A program made the position numbers and the translations under genes. Below are positions 26,383 through 34,938 of a stretch of 64,000 bases of DNA, piece after piece (the stretch's first letter is position 1; the number at the start of each line of letters is the position of its first letter). The stretch is from Winogradskyella psychrotolerans (lineage in GTDB: Bacteria > Bacteroidota > Bacteroidia > Flavobacteriales > Flavobacteriaceae). The stretch spans positions 175,195 through 239,194 of the forward strand of contig NZ_JAHKPS010000022.1 of the NCBI RefSeq assembly GCF_018860565.1. The letters run 5' to 3'. Under the pieces are notes generated by a model. That model saw only the letters and a list, made by a program, of their open reading frames with translations, was not told the DNA's origin and did not search any database.

Positions 26383-26940
26383 ATGAAGAAGTTAATTTTA
26401 GGCTTAACAGTTTTAGTTGCATTTGCATCTTGTCAAGAACAACAAAAAATTGCATTCATAGATAACGGTAAAGTTATTAATGAATATCAAATGAAAATTG
26501 ATATTGAAGATAAATTCAAACTTAAAGACGAAGCTTTTAAAGCGAGAATGGATAGTATTGGTAAAGCATTTCAGGCCGAAGCTCAAGCGTTTCAAGCAAA
26601 AGAGCAAACCTTATCTGCAAAAGCAAGACAAGAGATGTACCAAAGTCTAACTCAAAAACAACAAGGTTTACAACAACAATTTCAATACGAGCAGCAACAA
26701 ATGCAACAAATGTTTAGTGTAGAAATGGATTCTGTAATTTCTAAAGTAAATACGTTTGTTAGTGATTATGGTAAAAAGAATGGTTATACATACATTTTAG
26801 GTAAAAATGAAGCTGGAAGCGTTATGTACGGAAGTGCGTCTAATGATATTTCTGAAGCGGTAACTACAGCAATTAATGCTGCCTATAATACTAAAGATTC
26901 TAAAAAAGAAGCAACAGAAACAGCTGAAGAGGTTAAATAA
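26383..26940 (+). CDS. OmpH/Skp-family lipoprotein
   Basis: 185 aa. The N-terminus is a lipoprotein signal (LTVLVAFASC, lipid-modified Cys at 19). The mature protein opens with the Skp-like strand KIAFIDNGKVINEY and a long Q/A/K-rich coiled coil (about 50-135), then a C-terminal part with YGKKNGYTYILGKNEAGSVMYGS, a standard OmpH ending. Skp-like proteins are periplasmic chaperones for outer-membrane proteins; here the lipobox suggests membrane attachment. It stands alone and ends in a strong terminator. Confidence 0.9.
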   Translation: MKKLILGLTVLVAFASCQEQQKIAFIDNGKVINEYQMKIDIEDKFKLKDEAFKARMDSIGKAFQAEAQAFQAKEQTLSAKARQEMYQSLTQKQQGLQQQFQYEQQQMQQMFSVEMDSVISKVNTFVSDYGKKNGYTYILGKNEAGSVMYGSASNDISEAVTTAINAAYNTKDSKKEATETAEEVK

Positions 26941-26962
26941 AAATAAAAAAAGTATTTTTTTT

Positions 26963-26994
26963 AAAAGCCAAGCCTAAGACGCTTGGCTTTTTTT
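26963..26994. terminator. Bidirectional terminator overlapping the holB stop
   Basis: Stem AAAAGCCAAGC/GCTTGGCTTTT with a 7-nt loop and T tracts on both strands. The right arm and loop are also the last codons and stop of holB on the minus strand. Confidence 0.9.
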
Positions 26995-28134
26995 ATGTAG
27001 CAAACGTGTTAATTTAATAGATAAATCGGTAAGCACAATTTTAGAGTTTCCGTTACGCTCAATATGGTAAATGGCATCTTGTAATTCGTCTGAAATTTCT
27101 AAAATATTTGAATCGTGAACAAAAGGAGCAAAATTTTCAAGTTTAAAGTTGTCTGATTTTGGCTCTAAATACACTAATTCGTTAGCTTTATAATTTAGTA
27201 ATAAAGCTTGTCTAAAATAGTTTAAGCAAAAGCTTAAAAACTTCTTTTGCGTTTCGCGTCCTGTTTTGGCAATTTCTTCGGACCATGAAATTAAATCGTG
27301 AATAGCTGCCTTATTTCCTCTAGCTTTAAAAGCAGAACGTACCCAGAGTACAAACCATTTTTCAAACTGAATATCTTCACTATCTTGATATATTAAATCA
27401 CAAGCCTTGTTATAGTTACCATTGGCTTGATGTGCAATTTTAGTTGCAACTGACTGTTCAATATGATAGTTTTTAATTAAAGCTTCAGAAATAGCTTCTT
27501 CTGCTAAAGGAGGAAAATGTAAAATCTGACAACGCGATCTAATGGTGTTAATGATCTGTTCTTCGTCTTCAGCAATGAGAATAAAGATTGTTTTTTCTGG
27601 TGGCTCTTCAATTAATTTTAATAATTTATTAGCACTAGATGTGTGCATTCTTTCAGCCATCCAAATCACCATAACCTTGTATCCACCTTCATAAGACTTT
27701 AGTTTTAAGGATTTTACAATCTCTAAAGCTTCGTCAACACCAATTTGTCCTTGTTTATTGTCTACGCCTAAAAGTTTGTACCAATCAAAGAGGTTTCCAT
27801 AAGGTTGCTGTTCTAAAAGTTGTCTCCATTCTTCGAGATAATATTTAGAAACCGGTTTGCTTTTTACTTTATCACTAGTTGTTACAGGAAAAGCAAAATG
27901 TAAATCGGGATGCGAATAATTCTTAAATTTTAAATTACAAGAGTCGTTTCCTCCTGTATTTTCACCGTTCTTGTTACTACATAGTATATACTGTGCATAA
28001 GCTAAAGCCATTGGTAACGTGCCAGAACCCTCTGGACCAACAAATAATTGCGCGTGTGCAATCCTACCAGCATCAACACTTGTAGTAAGGTGATTTTTTA
28101 TGTGTTTTTGACCTAAAACTTCTGAAAATAACAT
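26974..28134 (-). CDS. holB: DNA polymerase III delta' subunit
   Basis: 386 aa. It is the clamp-loader AAA+ subunit that, with delta and gamma/tau, opens the sliding clamp. The fold opens with FSEVLGQKHIKNHLTTSVDAGRIAHAQLFVGP. The P-loop region GPEGSGT lacks the Walker A Lys, as in known delta' subunits that do not hydrolyse ATP. The Sensor I/SRC motif is IRSRCQILHFPP (about residue 200). A C-terminal collar domain follows. The gene ends inside the hairpin of a terminator shared with the OmpH gene, and it may be leaderless at its 5' end. Confidence 0.93.
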   Translation of the reverse strand: MLFSEVLGQKHIKNHLTTSVDAGRIAHAQLFVGPEGSGTLPMALAYAQYILCSNKNGENTGGNDSCNLKFKNYSHPDLHFAFPVTTSDKVKSKPVSKYYLEEWRQLLEQQPYGNLFDWYKLLGVDNKQGQIGVDEALEIVKSLKLKSYEGGYKVMVIWMAERMHTSSANKLLKLIEEPPEKTIFILIAEDEEQIINTIRSRCQILHFPPLAEEAISEALIKNYHIEQSVATKIAHQANGNYNKACDLIYQDSEDIQFEKWFVLWVRSAFKARGNKAAIHDLISWSEEIAKTGRETQKKFLSFCLNYFRQALLLNYKANELVYLEPKSDNFKLENFAPFVHDSNILEISDELQDAIYHIERNGNSKIVLTDLSIKLTRLLHKKSQAS

Positions 28135-28138
28135 AAAG

Positions 28139-28146
28139 CAAAACTA
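28139..28146 (-). promoter_or_regulatory. -7 promoter box of holB, very close to the start codon
   Basis: Minus-strand TAGTTTTG followed by CTTT and ATG, exactly the layout seen before folB. The divergent pgk box is 27 bp away. Confidence 0.4.
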
Positions 28147-28172
28147 TATAAAAAAATTATGTTTCTAATCTT

Positions 28173-28180
28173 TATATTTG
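28173..28180 (+). promoter_or_regulatory. -7 promoter box of pgk
   Basis: TATATTTG, 18 bp before the ATG at 28199. It overlaps the in-frame TTG at 28178, which therefore cannot be the start. Confidence 0.55.
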
Positions 28181-28198
28181 TGTTTCAAAATTTATAAA

Positions 28199-29386
28199 AT
28201 GAAGACACTAAACGATTTTAATTTTCAAAATAAAAAAGCATTAATCAGAGTAGATTTTAATGTGCCATTAAATGATGATTTCGAAGTAACAGATGCTACT
28301 AGAATTGTATCTGCAAAGCCTACAATTATTAAAATTTTAGAAGATGGCGGAAGTTGTGTTTTAATGTCGCATTTAGGGCGTCCAAAAGGTGTTCAAGAAG
28401 AGTTTTCTCTAAAGCACATTATTCCAAAAATTGAAGATGTATTAGGGGTTGAAGTAAAATTTGCTAGCAACTGTGTTGGCGCAGAAGCAGAAGAAAAAGC
28501 AAAAGCTTTAGAACCAGGTGAAATATTATTACTTGAAAATTTACGTTTTCACGAAGAAGAGAAAGAAGGTAATAGAGATTTTGCAGAACAATTATCTAGA
28601 TTAGGTGATATTTATGTAAATGATGCGTTTGGTACAGCACACAGAGCACATGCTTCTACAACAATTGTCGCTGAGTTTTTTCCAGAAAATAAATGTTTTG
28701 GAAGTCTTTTGGCTCAAGAAATAGAGAGTATTAAAAAAGTTTTAGAAGATGGTGAAAAACCTGTTTTAGCAGTTCTTGGAGGTGCAAAAGTATCTTCAAA
28801 AATTACAGTTATAGAGAACATCTTAGATAAAGTAGATCATTTAATCATTGGTGGTGGAATGACGTTTACTTTTATTAAAGCACAAGGTGGAAAAATTGGA
28901 GATTCCATTTGTGAAGATGATAAAATGGAATTAGCCTTAGATATTTTAAAGCAAGCCGAAGCTAAAGGTGTAAAAATTCACTTACCAGTAGACGTCGTTG
29001 CTGCAGATGCATTTAGTGATACTGCAAACACACAAATTTGTGATGTAAAAGCTATTCCTGATGGATGGCAAGGTTTAGATGCTGGTCCAAAATCTATAGA
29101 AAATTTTGATGCCGTTGTAAACCAATGTAAAACGATTCTTTGGAATGGTCCTTTAGGTGTTTTTGAATTACAAAGTTTTGCTAATGGTACAATAGAACTT
29201 GGAAACTCCATAGCAAATGCAACTAAAAATGGAGCGTTTTCTTTAGTTGGAGGAGGTGATTCTGTAGCTGCTGTAAAACAGTTTGGTTTCGAAAATAAAG
29301 TTAGCTATGTTAGTACAGGTGGAGGAGCAATGCTAGAAAGCCTTGAAGGTAAAACCTTACCTGGAATAGCTGCTATATTAGATTAG
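28199..29386 (+). CDS. pgk: Phosphoglycerate kinase
   Basis: 395 aa from ATG 28199 ([24 protein letters not shown]); an upstream in-frame TTG overlaps the promoter and is rejected. It transfers phosphate between 1,3-bisphosphoglycerate and ADP in glycolysis. Both lobes are complete: [10 protein letters not shown] and SHLGRPKG in the N-terminal substrate lobe, [10 protein letters not shown] and [13 protein letters not shown], then the nucleotide lobe with [27 protein letters not shown] and the C-terminal [12 protein letters not shown]...STGGGAMLE. No other glycolytic gene is adjacent. Confidence 0.97.
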   Translation: MKTLNDFNFQNKKALIRVDFNVPLNDDFEVTDATRIVSAKPTIIKILEDGGSCVLMSHLGRPKGVQEEFSLKHIIPKIEDVLGVEVKFASNCVGAEAEEKAKALEPGEILLLENLRFHEEEKEGNRDFAEQLSRLGDIYVNDAFGTAHRAHASTTIVAEFFPENKCFGSLLAQEIESIKKVLEDGEKPVLAVLGGAKVSSKITVIENILDKVDHLIIGGGMTFTFIKAQGGKIGDSICEDDKMELALDILKQAEAKGVKIHLPVDVVAADAFSDTANTQICDVKAIPDGWQGLDAGPKSIENFDAVVNQCKTILWNGPLGVFELQSFANGTIELGNSIANATKNGAFSLVGGGDSVAAVKQFGFENKVSYVSTGGGAMLESLEGKTLPGIAAILD

Positions 29387-29553
29387 TAGTAAAAAAACAC
29401 TATTTTTAGCAGTTCCAGCGTTTATAATACGCTGAGCTTTTACGAATTAATTTTCAATGTATATTGAAACGAGCTTGTTCAAAATTTTATCAGTTAGAAC
29501 ACAGATAGAATATGAACAGTGTCTAACCATTCAAAAACATAAGATATAAACAC

Positions 29554-31113
29554 ATGACATTCAAAACGTTTTTATTAGCTTGTTTATGCTTGTCTGTTTG
29601 TAGTGGATATTCCCAAACTAAAACTGATAGTATTTCAAAAAAGTCGTCTGACATTGTTTCAAATAAAGATTCGGTTATAGATGGTAAGCTTTTCGCTTCT
29701 AAAAAAAAGATTGACGTAGAAGTTGATACATTAGGAGTTAAAAATCTTAAAGATTTACCTCAGGTTGCAGAACTCGATAAAAAATGGTTAGATGAACTGT
29801 ATAATAACTCTCTTTTTGATACCATATATAAATCGGTTACAGAGTTAGAGTATGAGCCTGTTTATTATCCTGAACTTTCTACAGATACTTTAAAAGCAAG
29901 ATTAGAGCGGCTTAATGCGCGAACACCTTTTAATGTAGAATACAATCCATCATTAGAAAGTGTGATTAAAAGTTATCTTAAGCATAGACGTAATTCTTTG
30001 GAACGTTTAATGGGTTTAAGTCATTTTTATTTTCCAATGTTTGAGCAAGAATTTGACAATCAAAATATACCTTTAGAGATGAAGTATTTGGCGATTGTAG
30101 AATCAGCTTTAAAACCAAGAGCACGTTCACGAGTTGGAGCAACAGGTATTTGGCAGTTTATGTATGGTACCGGAAAGGAGCATGATTTAAATGTAAGCAG
30201 TTATGTAGATGATCGTAGTGATCCTATAAAATCTACAAAAGCAGCTGCAGAATATTTAAATAGAGTGTATCGTATTTTTAACGATTGGGATTTGGCTTTA
30301 GCCGCATATAATTCGGGACCCGGAAATGTAAATAAAGCCATTAGACGTTCTGGAGGATCTAAAAATTATTGGAATATCCGTCAGAATTTACCAAGAGAAA
30401 CGGCAGGTTATGTACCAGCGTTTTTAGCAACAATGTATATTTTTGAATATGCAAAAGAACATGGTTTTAAGCCTGAACGTCCTGCATTTCAGTTAATTCA
30501 AACCGATACAGTACACGTGAAACAAATGATTTCTTTAAATCATGTTTCTGAAGCTACAGGAATTAAAATTGAAGAATTACAGTTTTTAAACCCAGCTTAT
30601 AAATTAGATATAATCCCTAAAGTTAAAGGGAAGACATATGCTTTAAGATTGCCTAGAGAAGCAATAGGGACTTTTGTCACTAATGAAGATAAAATCTACG
30701 CTTTTGCTAATGCCGAATTTAATCAGCGTGAAAAACCATTACCAAAAATTGTTAGTGATGACACTAAAATTAGATATCGTGTTCAAAATGGAGATTATCT
30801 AGGTAAAATTGCAAGAAAATATGGCGTTAGAGTTAGCCAATTAAAACAATGGAATGGTCTAAGAAGTAATAACCTTAAAATAGGGCAACGATTAACTATT
30901 TATCCTAGAAATCATGGTGCTTCAAGCAGTTCAAAGCCTGTAAAAAAAGTTGTTAATACAGCAGGAAAACAAACTTACAAAGTAAAGTCTGGAGATTCAC
31001 TTTGGACCATTGCACAAAAATTTTCAGGAGTTTCTGTTCAAAATATTAAAGATTGGAACGATATTAGTGGTAATAAACTCAAGATAGGAATGACACTCGT
31101 TGTGTCTAAATAA
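29554..31113 (+). CDS. LysM-containing lytic transglycosylase (MltD-like)
   Basis: 519 aa. Signal peptide at about residues 1-21 (LLACLCLSVCSGYSQ). The SLT (goose-lysozyme-like) domain spans about 160-300, with catalytic Glu183 in LAIVESALKPRARS and the GATGIWQFM and ALAAYNSGPGNVNKAI motifs. Two LysM domains follow near the C-terminus (about 408-451 YRVQNGDYLGKIARKYGV and 472-516 YKVKSGDSLWTIAQKF). A weaker third LysM-like segment lies near 330-370. It cleaves peptidoglycan glycan strands to 1,6-anhydro products in the periplasm. A lipoprotein gene follows 22 bp later. Confidence 0.93.
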   Translation: MTFKTFLLACLCLSVCSGYSQTKTDSISKKSSDIVSNKDSVIDGKLFASKKKIDVEVDTLGVKNLKDLPQVAELDKKWLDELYNNSLFDTIYKSVTELEYEPVYYPELSTDTLKARLERLNARTPFNVEYNPSLESVIKSYLKHRRNSLERLMGLSHFYFPMFEQEFDNQNIPLEMKYLAIVESALKPRARSRVGATGIWQFMYGTGKEHDLNVSSYVDDRSDPIKSTKAAAEYLNRVYRIFNDWDLALAAYNSGPGNVNKAIRRSGGSKNYWNIRQNLPRETAGYVPAFLATMYIFEYAKEHGFKPERPAFQLIQTDTVHVKQMISLNHVSEATGIKIEELQFLNPAYKLDIIPKVKGKTYALRLPREAIGTFVTNEDKIYAFANAEFNQREKPLPKIVSDDTKIRYRVQNGDYLGKIARKYGVRVSQLKQWNGLRSNNLKIGQRLTIYPRNHGASSSSKPVKKVVNTAGKQTYKVKSGDSLWTIAQKFSGVSVQNIKDWNDISGNKLKIGMTLVVSK

Positions 31114-31135
31114 AAACCAACAAAAACTTAAGCTT

Positions 31136-32116
31136 ATGAGAGCGTTTTATACCGTGTTCTTTTGTGCGTTGCTATTAGCGTGTGGAGATTCAAAAAAAGA
31201 TGATAAACAATTGTACTTACCCGCTTCTAATGGGAATTTAAACACAATTTCGGTTGTTGTAGATAATATCTTATGGGAAGATAAAGTAGGGGAAAGCATA
31301 AGACATATTTTTGCTGCACCCTTAAATGGTTTGCCTACAGAGGAACCAATGTTTAACATGAAACAAATTCCAACTCAGGTATTTGATGGTTTCGCAGCAC
31401 GAAGTAGAATTGTACTTAAAATTGAAAAAGGCGATGTTGAAGCAACAACTAAAATTGTGAATAATGCCTATGCTAAATCACAAACTGTTGCTGTTGTTGC
31501 AGGTAGAACAGATAATGATATTATTGCGCAATTAAAGGAAAATAAAGCTAAAATAATTGATGCATTTAATAAAGAAGAAGTAAAAGAGAAGCTAAGGAGA
31601 ATTAACTTGTCATTATTGGAAGATAAAGACATGGAAAATAAGTTTGGAATAACTATAGATATGCCTTCAGCATATAAAATTGGTAAAGCAGACGATGATT
31701 TCTTTTGGATTAGAAAAAGTCTTAGTAATACCAAAACTATAGATTTAATGGTTTATGAAGTGCCTATGGAAACGATTTCTAAAGGAGATAGCACAATTAT
31801 AGATATTATAAAAATGCGTGATAACATTACAAAAACTAAAATACCAGGAGAAGATGGTATTTATATGGCTGTAGAAGATGCTTACGCTCCTTCAATGTTC
31901 AAAACTATTATTGATAATAAACCCGCTTACGAAGTAAGAGGTATGTGGGAAATGAAAGGTTTTACAATGGCAGGACCTTTTATTACCTATGCTATTGAAG
32001 ATAAAATAAACAATCGTTATTTAGTTGCAGATGGCTATGTATATGCACCGTCATTACCAAAACGAGACTATATTTTTGAGCTAGAAGCTATGATTAAATC
32101 AATCACTATTAAGTAA
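31136..32116 (+). CDS. DUF4837-family lipoprotein
   Basis: 326 aa from the ATG giving MRAFYTVFFCALLLACGDSK, a standard lipoprotein signal with Cys at residue 16. The mature part contains family-like phrases: SNGNLNTISVVVDNILWEDKVGE near the start, the NKFGITIDMPSAYKI strand and FFWIRKS. DUF4837 proteins are Bacteroidota-specific envelope lipoproteins of unknown function. Its position directly behind a lytic transglycosylase suggests a cell-wall link, as inference. Confidence 0.85.
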   Translation: MRAFYTVFFCALLLACGDSKKDDKQLYLPASNGNLNTISVVVDNILWEDKVGESIRHIFAAPLNGLPTEEPMFNMKQIPTQVFDGFAARSRIVLKIEKGDVEATTKIVNNAYAKSQTVAVVAGRTDNDIIAQLKENKAKIIDAFNKEEVKEKLRRINLSLLEDKDMENKFGITIDMPSAYKIGKADDDFFWIRKSLSNTKTIDLMVYEVPMETISKGDSTIIDIIKMRDNITKTKIPGEDGIYMAVEDAYAPSMFKTIIDNKPAYEVRGMWEMKGFTMAGPFITYAIEDKINNRYLVADGYVYAPSLPKRDYIFELEAMIKSITIK

Positions 32117-32117
32117 C

Positions 32118-32150
32118 AAAAAAGCCAACTTTTTAAAGTTGGCTTTTTTT
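32118..32150. terminator. Bidirectional terminator
   Basis: AAAAAAGCCAACTTT/AAAGTTGGCTTTTTT hairpin with T tracts, between the DUF4837 gene and the convergent tatA. Confidence 0.9.
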
Positions 32151-32172
32151 TATGTTTCTTGTTTTGAGGTCT

Positions 32173-32349
32173 CTATTCTTTATCGTCAGCAGACTCGTCT
32201 TTGTTTGCTTTTTTAAATTCTTTTAAACCACTACCTAAACCTTTCATTAGTTCAGGAATCTTTTTACCACCAAATAGTAATAAAACAACTACAGCAATTA
32301 GAATTACTTGAGGCCATCCAATCATTAAAGGTATAATGCTTAAACTCAT
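32173..32349 (-). CDS. tatA: Sec-independent translocase subunit TatA
   Basis: 58 aa, read from the minus strand. The classic TatA plan is present: a short N-terminus, one membrane helix ([18 protein letters not shown]), the hinge GKKIPEL, an amphipathic helix ([14 protein letters not shown]) and an acidic tail (DESADDKE). It forms the pore of the twin-arginine pathway. tatC is not in the window. The gene is in a convergent/divergent pocket between the DUF4837 lipoprotein and the M23 peptidase. Confidence 0.93.
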   Translation of the reverse strand: MSLSIIPLMIGWPQVILIAVVVLLLFGGKKIPELMKGLGSGLKEFKKANKDESADDKE

Positions 32350-32367
32350 AACTTATAATTTAGACCG

Positions 32368-32375
32368 CAAAGTTA
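32368..32375 (-). promoter_or_regulatory. -7 promoter box of tatA
   Basis: Minus-strand TAACTTTG, 18 bp before the tatA ATG. Confidence 0.45.
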
Positions 32376-32539
32376 GTAATTATAGTTTAATTATAGCGTT
32401 GTTCATTCTATTTTAACTTTGAGCTTGTAATAAAGGCAAATGAGTGTTTTATTATTGTTATTATTATGTTATAATAAGCTCAGCTAACTTTAATATTTTA
32501 TCATGGCGCTATTTAAGTATTTTAACTAATTTTGTTTTA

Positions 32540-33409
32540 ATGGCAAAGAATAAAAAAAAGGAAAAGAAATTCACTAAAAAGTTACTTCACAAGTATCGTT
32601 TGGTCATACTAAATGAAGATACTTTTGAGGAGCGTTTTGCTATAAAGCTAACACGTCTCAACGTTTTTATTTTAACATCGCTTTCTGCTATATCACTCGT
32701 ATTTTTTACGGTTTTATTAATTGCATTCACACCTTTAAGAGAATATATTCCAGGATATTCCTCAGCTAAGCTAAAAAAGAAAGCAACCATGTTAAATTAT
32801 AAAACCGATTCTTTGGTACAAGAATTAGAGTTAAACAAACGCTATTATGCCTCTATAAGAAAAGTACTCACAGGAGATGTTGCTACTTTAGAATTTAATA
32901 GAGATTCAGTTATAGAAGCAGCTAAAAATGATCTTGATATTTTACAAGTACCTACAAATAGGGAAGATTCGTTGTTAAGAGAAAAAGTTGCTAAAGAAGA
33001 TAAGTATAATTTGTTTGAAGTTTCTGGAGATCAGTCTAATTATGTGTTGTTTCCACCAGTAAACGGTACCATTTCAGAAGGCTATAATTTAGAAGAAAAA
33101 CATTATGCGGTAGATGTTGTTGTTGCAGTTAATACTCCAGTAAAAGCAACAGCAGATGGTACTGTTATTTTTGCAGAATGGACGGTAGAAACGGGCTATG
33201 TGGTCATTATAGAACATAATAGAGAGTTAATCTCTGTTTATAAGCACAACTCAGCAATTACAAAAGCTCAAGGAGATATTGTAAAATCTGGAGAAGTTAT
33301 TGCCATGTCTGGTAATGCAGGTGAATTAACCACAGGACCACACCTTCATTTTGAACTTTGGAGTAAAGGTTACCCCGTAAACCCAACTAACTTTATTAAT
33401 TTCGAATAA
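32540..33409 (+). CDS. M23-family peptidoglycan peptidase
   Basis: 289 aa from ATG 32540 (MAKNKKKEKKFTKKLL); upstream in-frame codons do not look coding. A basic cytoplasmic N-terminus precedes one membrane helix (about 43-63, LNVFILTSLSAISLVFFTVLLI), a coiled-coil linker (about 80-150), and an M23/LytM domain (about 180-288) with YAVDVVVAVNTPVKA, the GYVVIIEHN strand and the GPHLHFELW motif. The first zinc motif of M23 is normally H-x(3)-D; here the equivalent is HYAVDV, so the H and D are both present. The last base of its stop TAA is the first base of the next ATG. Confidence 0.93.
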   Translation: MAKNKKKEKKFTKKLLHKYRLVILNEDTFEERFAIKLTRLNVFILTSLSAISLVFFTVLLIAFTPLREYIPGYSSAKLKKKATMLNYKTDSLVQELELNKRYYASIRKVLTGDVATLEFNRDSVIEAAKNDLDILQVPTNREDSLLREKVAKEDKYNLFEVSGDQSNYVLFPPVNGTISEGYNLEEKHYAVDVVVAVNTPVKATADGTVIFAEWTVETGYVVIIEHNRELISVYKHNSAITKAQGDIVKSGEVIAMSGNAGELTTGPHLHFELWSKGYPVNPTNFINFE

Positions 33410-34911
33410 TGGCATCATTAAAAGCTGCGCTTTCAAAACCCTTTGCTAAATACGTCGCAAAGCGAATTAAAAAATGGTCTTCTAAGCCTATTGAAACGCA
33501 ACAAAACGTTTTTCAAAACTTAATTGCTCAAGCCAAGCAAACGGCTTTTGGAAAAGACCATAATTTTAGTGCTATAGCTACTTATGAAGATTTTCAAGCT
33601 AATGTTCCTATTAGAGATTATGAAGAATTAAAGCCTTATGTAGAACGTGTTGTTGGTGGTGAAGAAGATGTTCTGTGGAAGGGTAAACCTATTTACTTTG
33701 CTAAAACCTCAGGAACAACCTCTGGAGCTAAATATATTCCAATTACAAAAGATAGTATGCCAACGCATGTTGAAGCCGCTAGAAATGCGATTTTAATGTA
33801 TATCTATGAAACAGGACATTCTAAATTTGTAGATGGCAAAATGATTTTTCTTCAAGGCAGTCCTATTTTAGAAGAAAAGAATGGTATAAAACTGGGGAGA
33901 TTATCAGGGATTGTAGCGCATTATGTACCTAAATATCTTCAAAAAAATAGAATGCCAAGTTTAGAAACGAATTGTATTGATGATTGGGAAACTAAAGTTG
34001 AAGCTATTGTAGATGAGACCATAAATGAAGATATGAGTATCATTTCGGGAATTCCGTCTTGGGTACAAATGTATTTTGAAAAACTGATTGAAAAGTCAGG
34101 TAAAAATGTTGGAGATCTCTTTAAAAACTTTAATCTTTTCATTTTTGGAGGTGTCAATTATGAGCCTTATCGCGCAAAATTTGAAAACTTAATAGGAAGA
34201 AAAGTAGATAGTATAGAATTGTATCCCGCAAGTGAAGGTTTTTTCGCTTTTCAAGATAAACAAAATGAACGAGGTATGTTACTTCAGTTAAATTCAGGTA
34301 TATTTTATGAGTTTGTTGAAGCAGAACATTTTTTTGAAGATAATCCTAAACGGATCACCATTGGAGAAGTAAAGTTAAATGTAAATTATGTAATGATTAT
34401 TTCTACTACAGCAGGACTTTGGGCATACAATATTGGAGACACTGTAGAGTTTACATCATTAAAACCCTATCGCGTGATTGTAAGTGGACGCATAAAACAT
34501 TTTATTTCAGCATTTGGAGAGCATGTTATTGGTAAGGAAGTAGAGCAAGCTTTAAAAGAAGCTACAGCAAATACATCAATATCTGTAAATGAGTTTACGG
34601 TTGCACCTCAAATAAATCCAGAGGAAGGCTTACCATATCACGAATGGTTAATTGAGTTTGAAAATGAACCAGAAAATTTACAAGATTTTATTATAGCTTT
34701 AGAGCAGTCTTTACAACAACAAAACAGTTATTATTTAGATTTAATTGAAGGAAAGGTACTTAGACCCTTAAAAATCACTAAAATTGTGACTAACGGATTT
34801 CAGACGTATATGAAATCCATTGGGAAATTAGGAGGGCAAAATAAAATCCCTAGACTTTCTAACGATAGAAAGATAGCAGACATGATGTATCAACTAAATT
34901 TAGCGAAATAA
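33409..34911 (+). CDS. GH3-like adenylate-forming protein
   Basis: 500 aa, end to end similar to the GH3 (auxin-responsive promoter) family. It shows ATP-binding motif I FAKTSGTTSGAKYIP (about residues 103-117), motif II YPASEGFFAFQ (about 274) and the C-terminal AFGEHVIGKEVEQAL. Plant members join acyl acids to amino acids through an acyl adenylate; bacterial members are common in Bacteroidota but their substrates are unknown. It overlaps the M23 gene by one base, so the two are coupled, which hints at an envelope rather than hormonal role. Confidence 0.88.
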   Translation: MASLKAALSKPFAKYVAKRIKKWSSKPIETQQNVFQNLIAQAKQTAFGKDHNFSAIATYEDFQANVPIRDYEELKPYVERVVGGEEDVLWKGKPIYFAKTSGTTSGAKYIPITKDSMPTHVEAARNAILMYIYETGHSKFVDGKMIFLQGSPILEEKNGIKLGRLSGIVAHYVPKYLQKNRMPSLETNCIDDWETKVEAIVDETINEDMSIISGIPSWVQMYFEKLIEKSGKNVGDLFKNFNLFIFGGVNYEPYRAKFENLIGRKVDSIELYPASEGFFAFQDKQNERGMLLQLNSGIFYEFVEAEHFFEDNPKRITIGEVKLNVNYVMIISTTAGLWAYNIGDTVEFTSLKPYRVIVSGRIKHFISAFGEHVIGKEVEQALKEATANTSISVNEFTVAPQINPEEGLPYHEWLIEFENEPENLQDFIIALEQSLQQQNSYYLDLIEGKVLRPLKITKIVTNGFQTYMKSIGKLGGQNKIPRLSNDRKIADMMYQLNLAK

Positions 34912-34914
34912 CGC

Positions 34915-34922
34915 TATATTTG
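34915..34922 (+). promoter_or_regulatory. -7 promoter box
   Basis: TATATTTG, 16 bp before the start at 34939. It may drive the next gene and possibly the polysaccharide genes beyond it. Confidence 0.5.
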
Positions 34923-34938
34923 CAGGTTAAAATAGAGT

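Noticed and set aside
28178-28198. Upstream TTG start for pgk
   Set aside because: It overlaps the predicted promoter -7 box, and the ATG at 28199 gives the family N-terminus.
29416-29434. CAGCGT/ACGCTG hairpin after pgk as a terminator
   Set aside because: Only a 6-bp stem with a 7-nt loop and no T tract; too weak.
30511-30524. A third parS-like site, GTACACGTGAAACA, in the lytic transglycosylase gene
   Set aside because: Only the right half matches parS; the left half has three mismatches and the sequence is coding.
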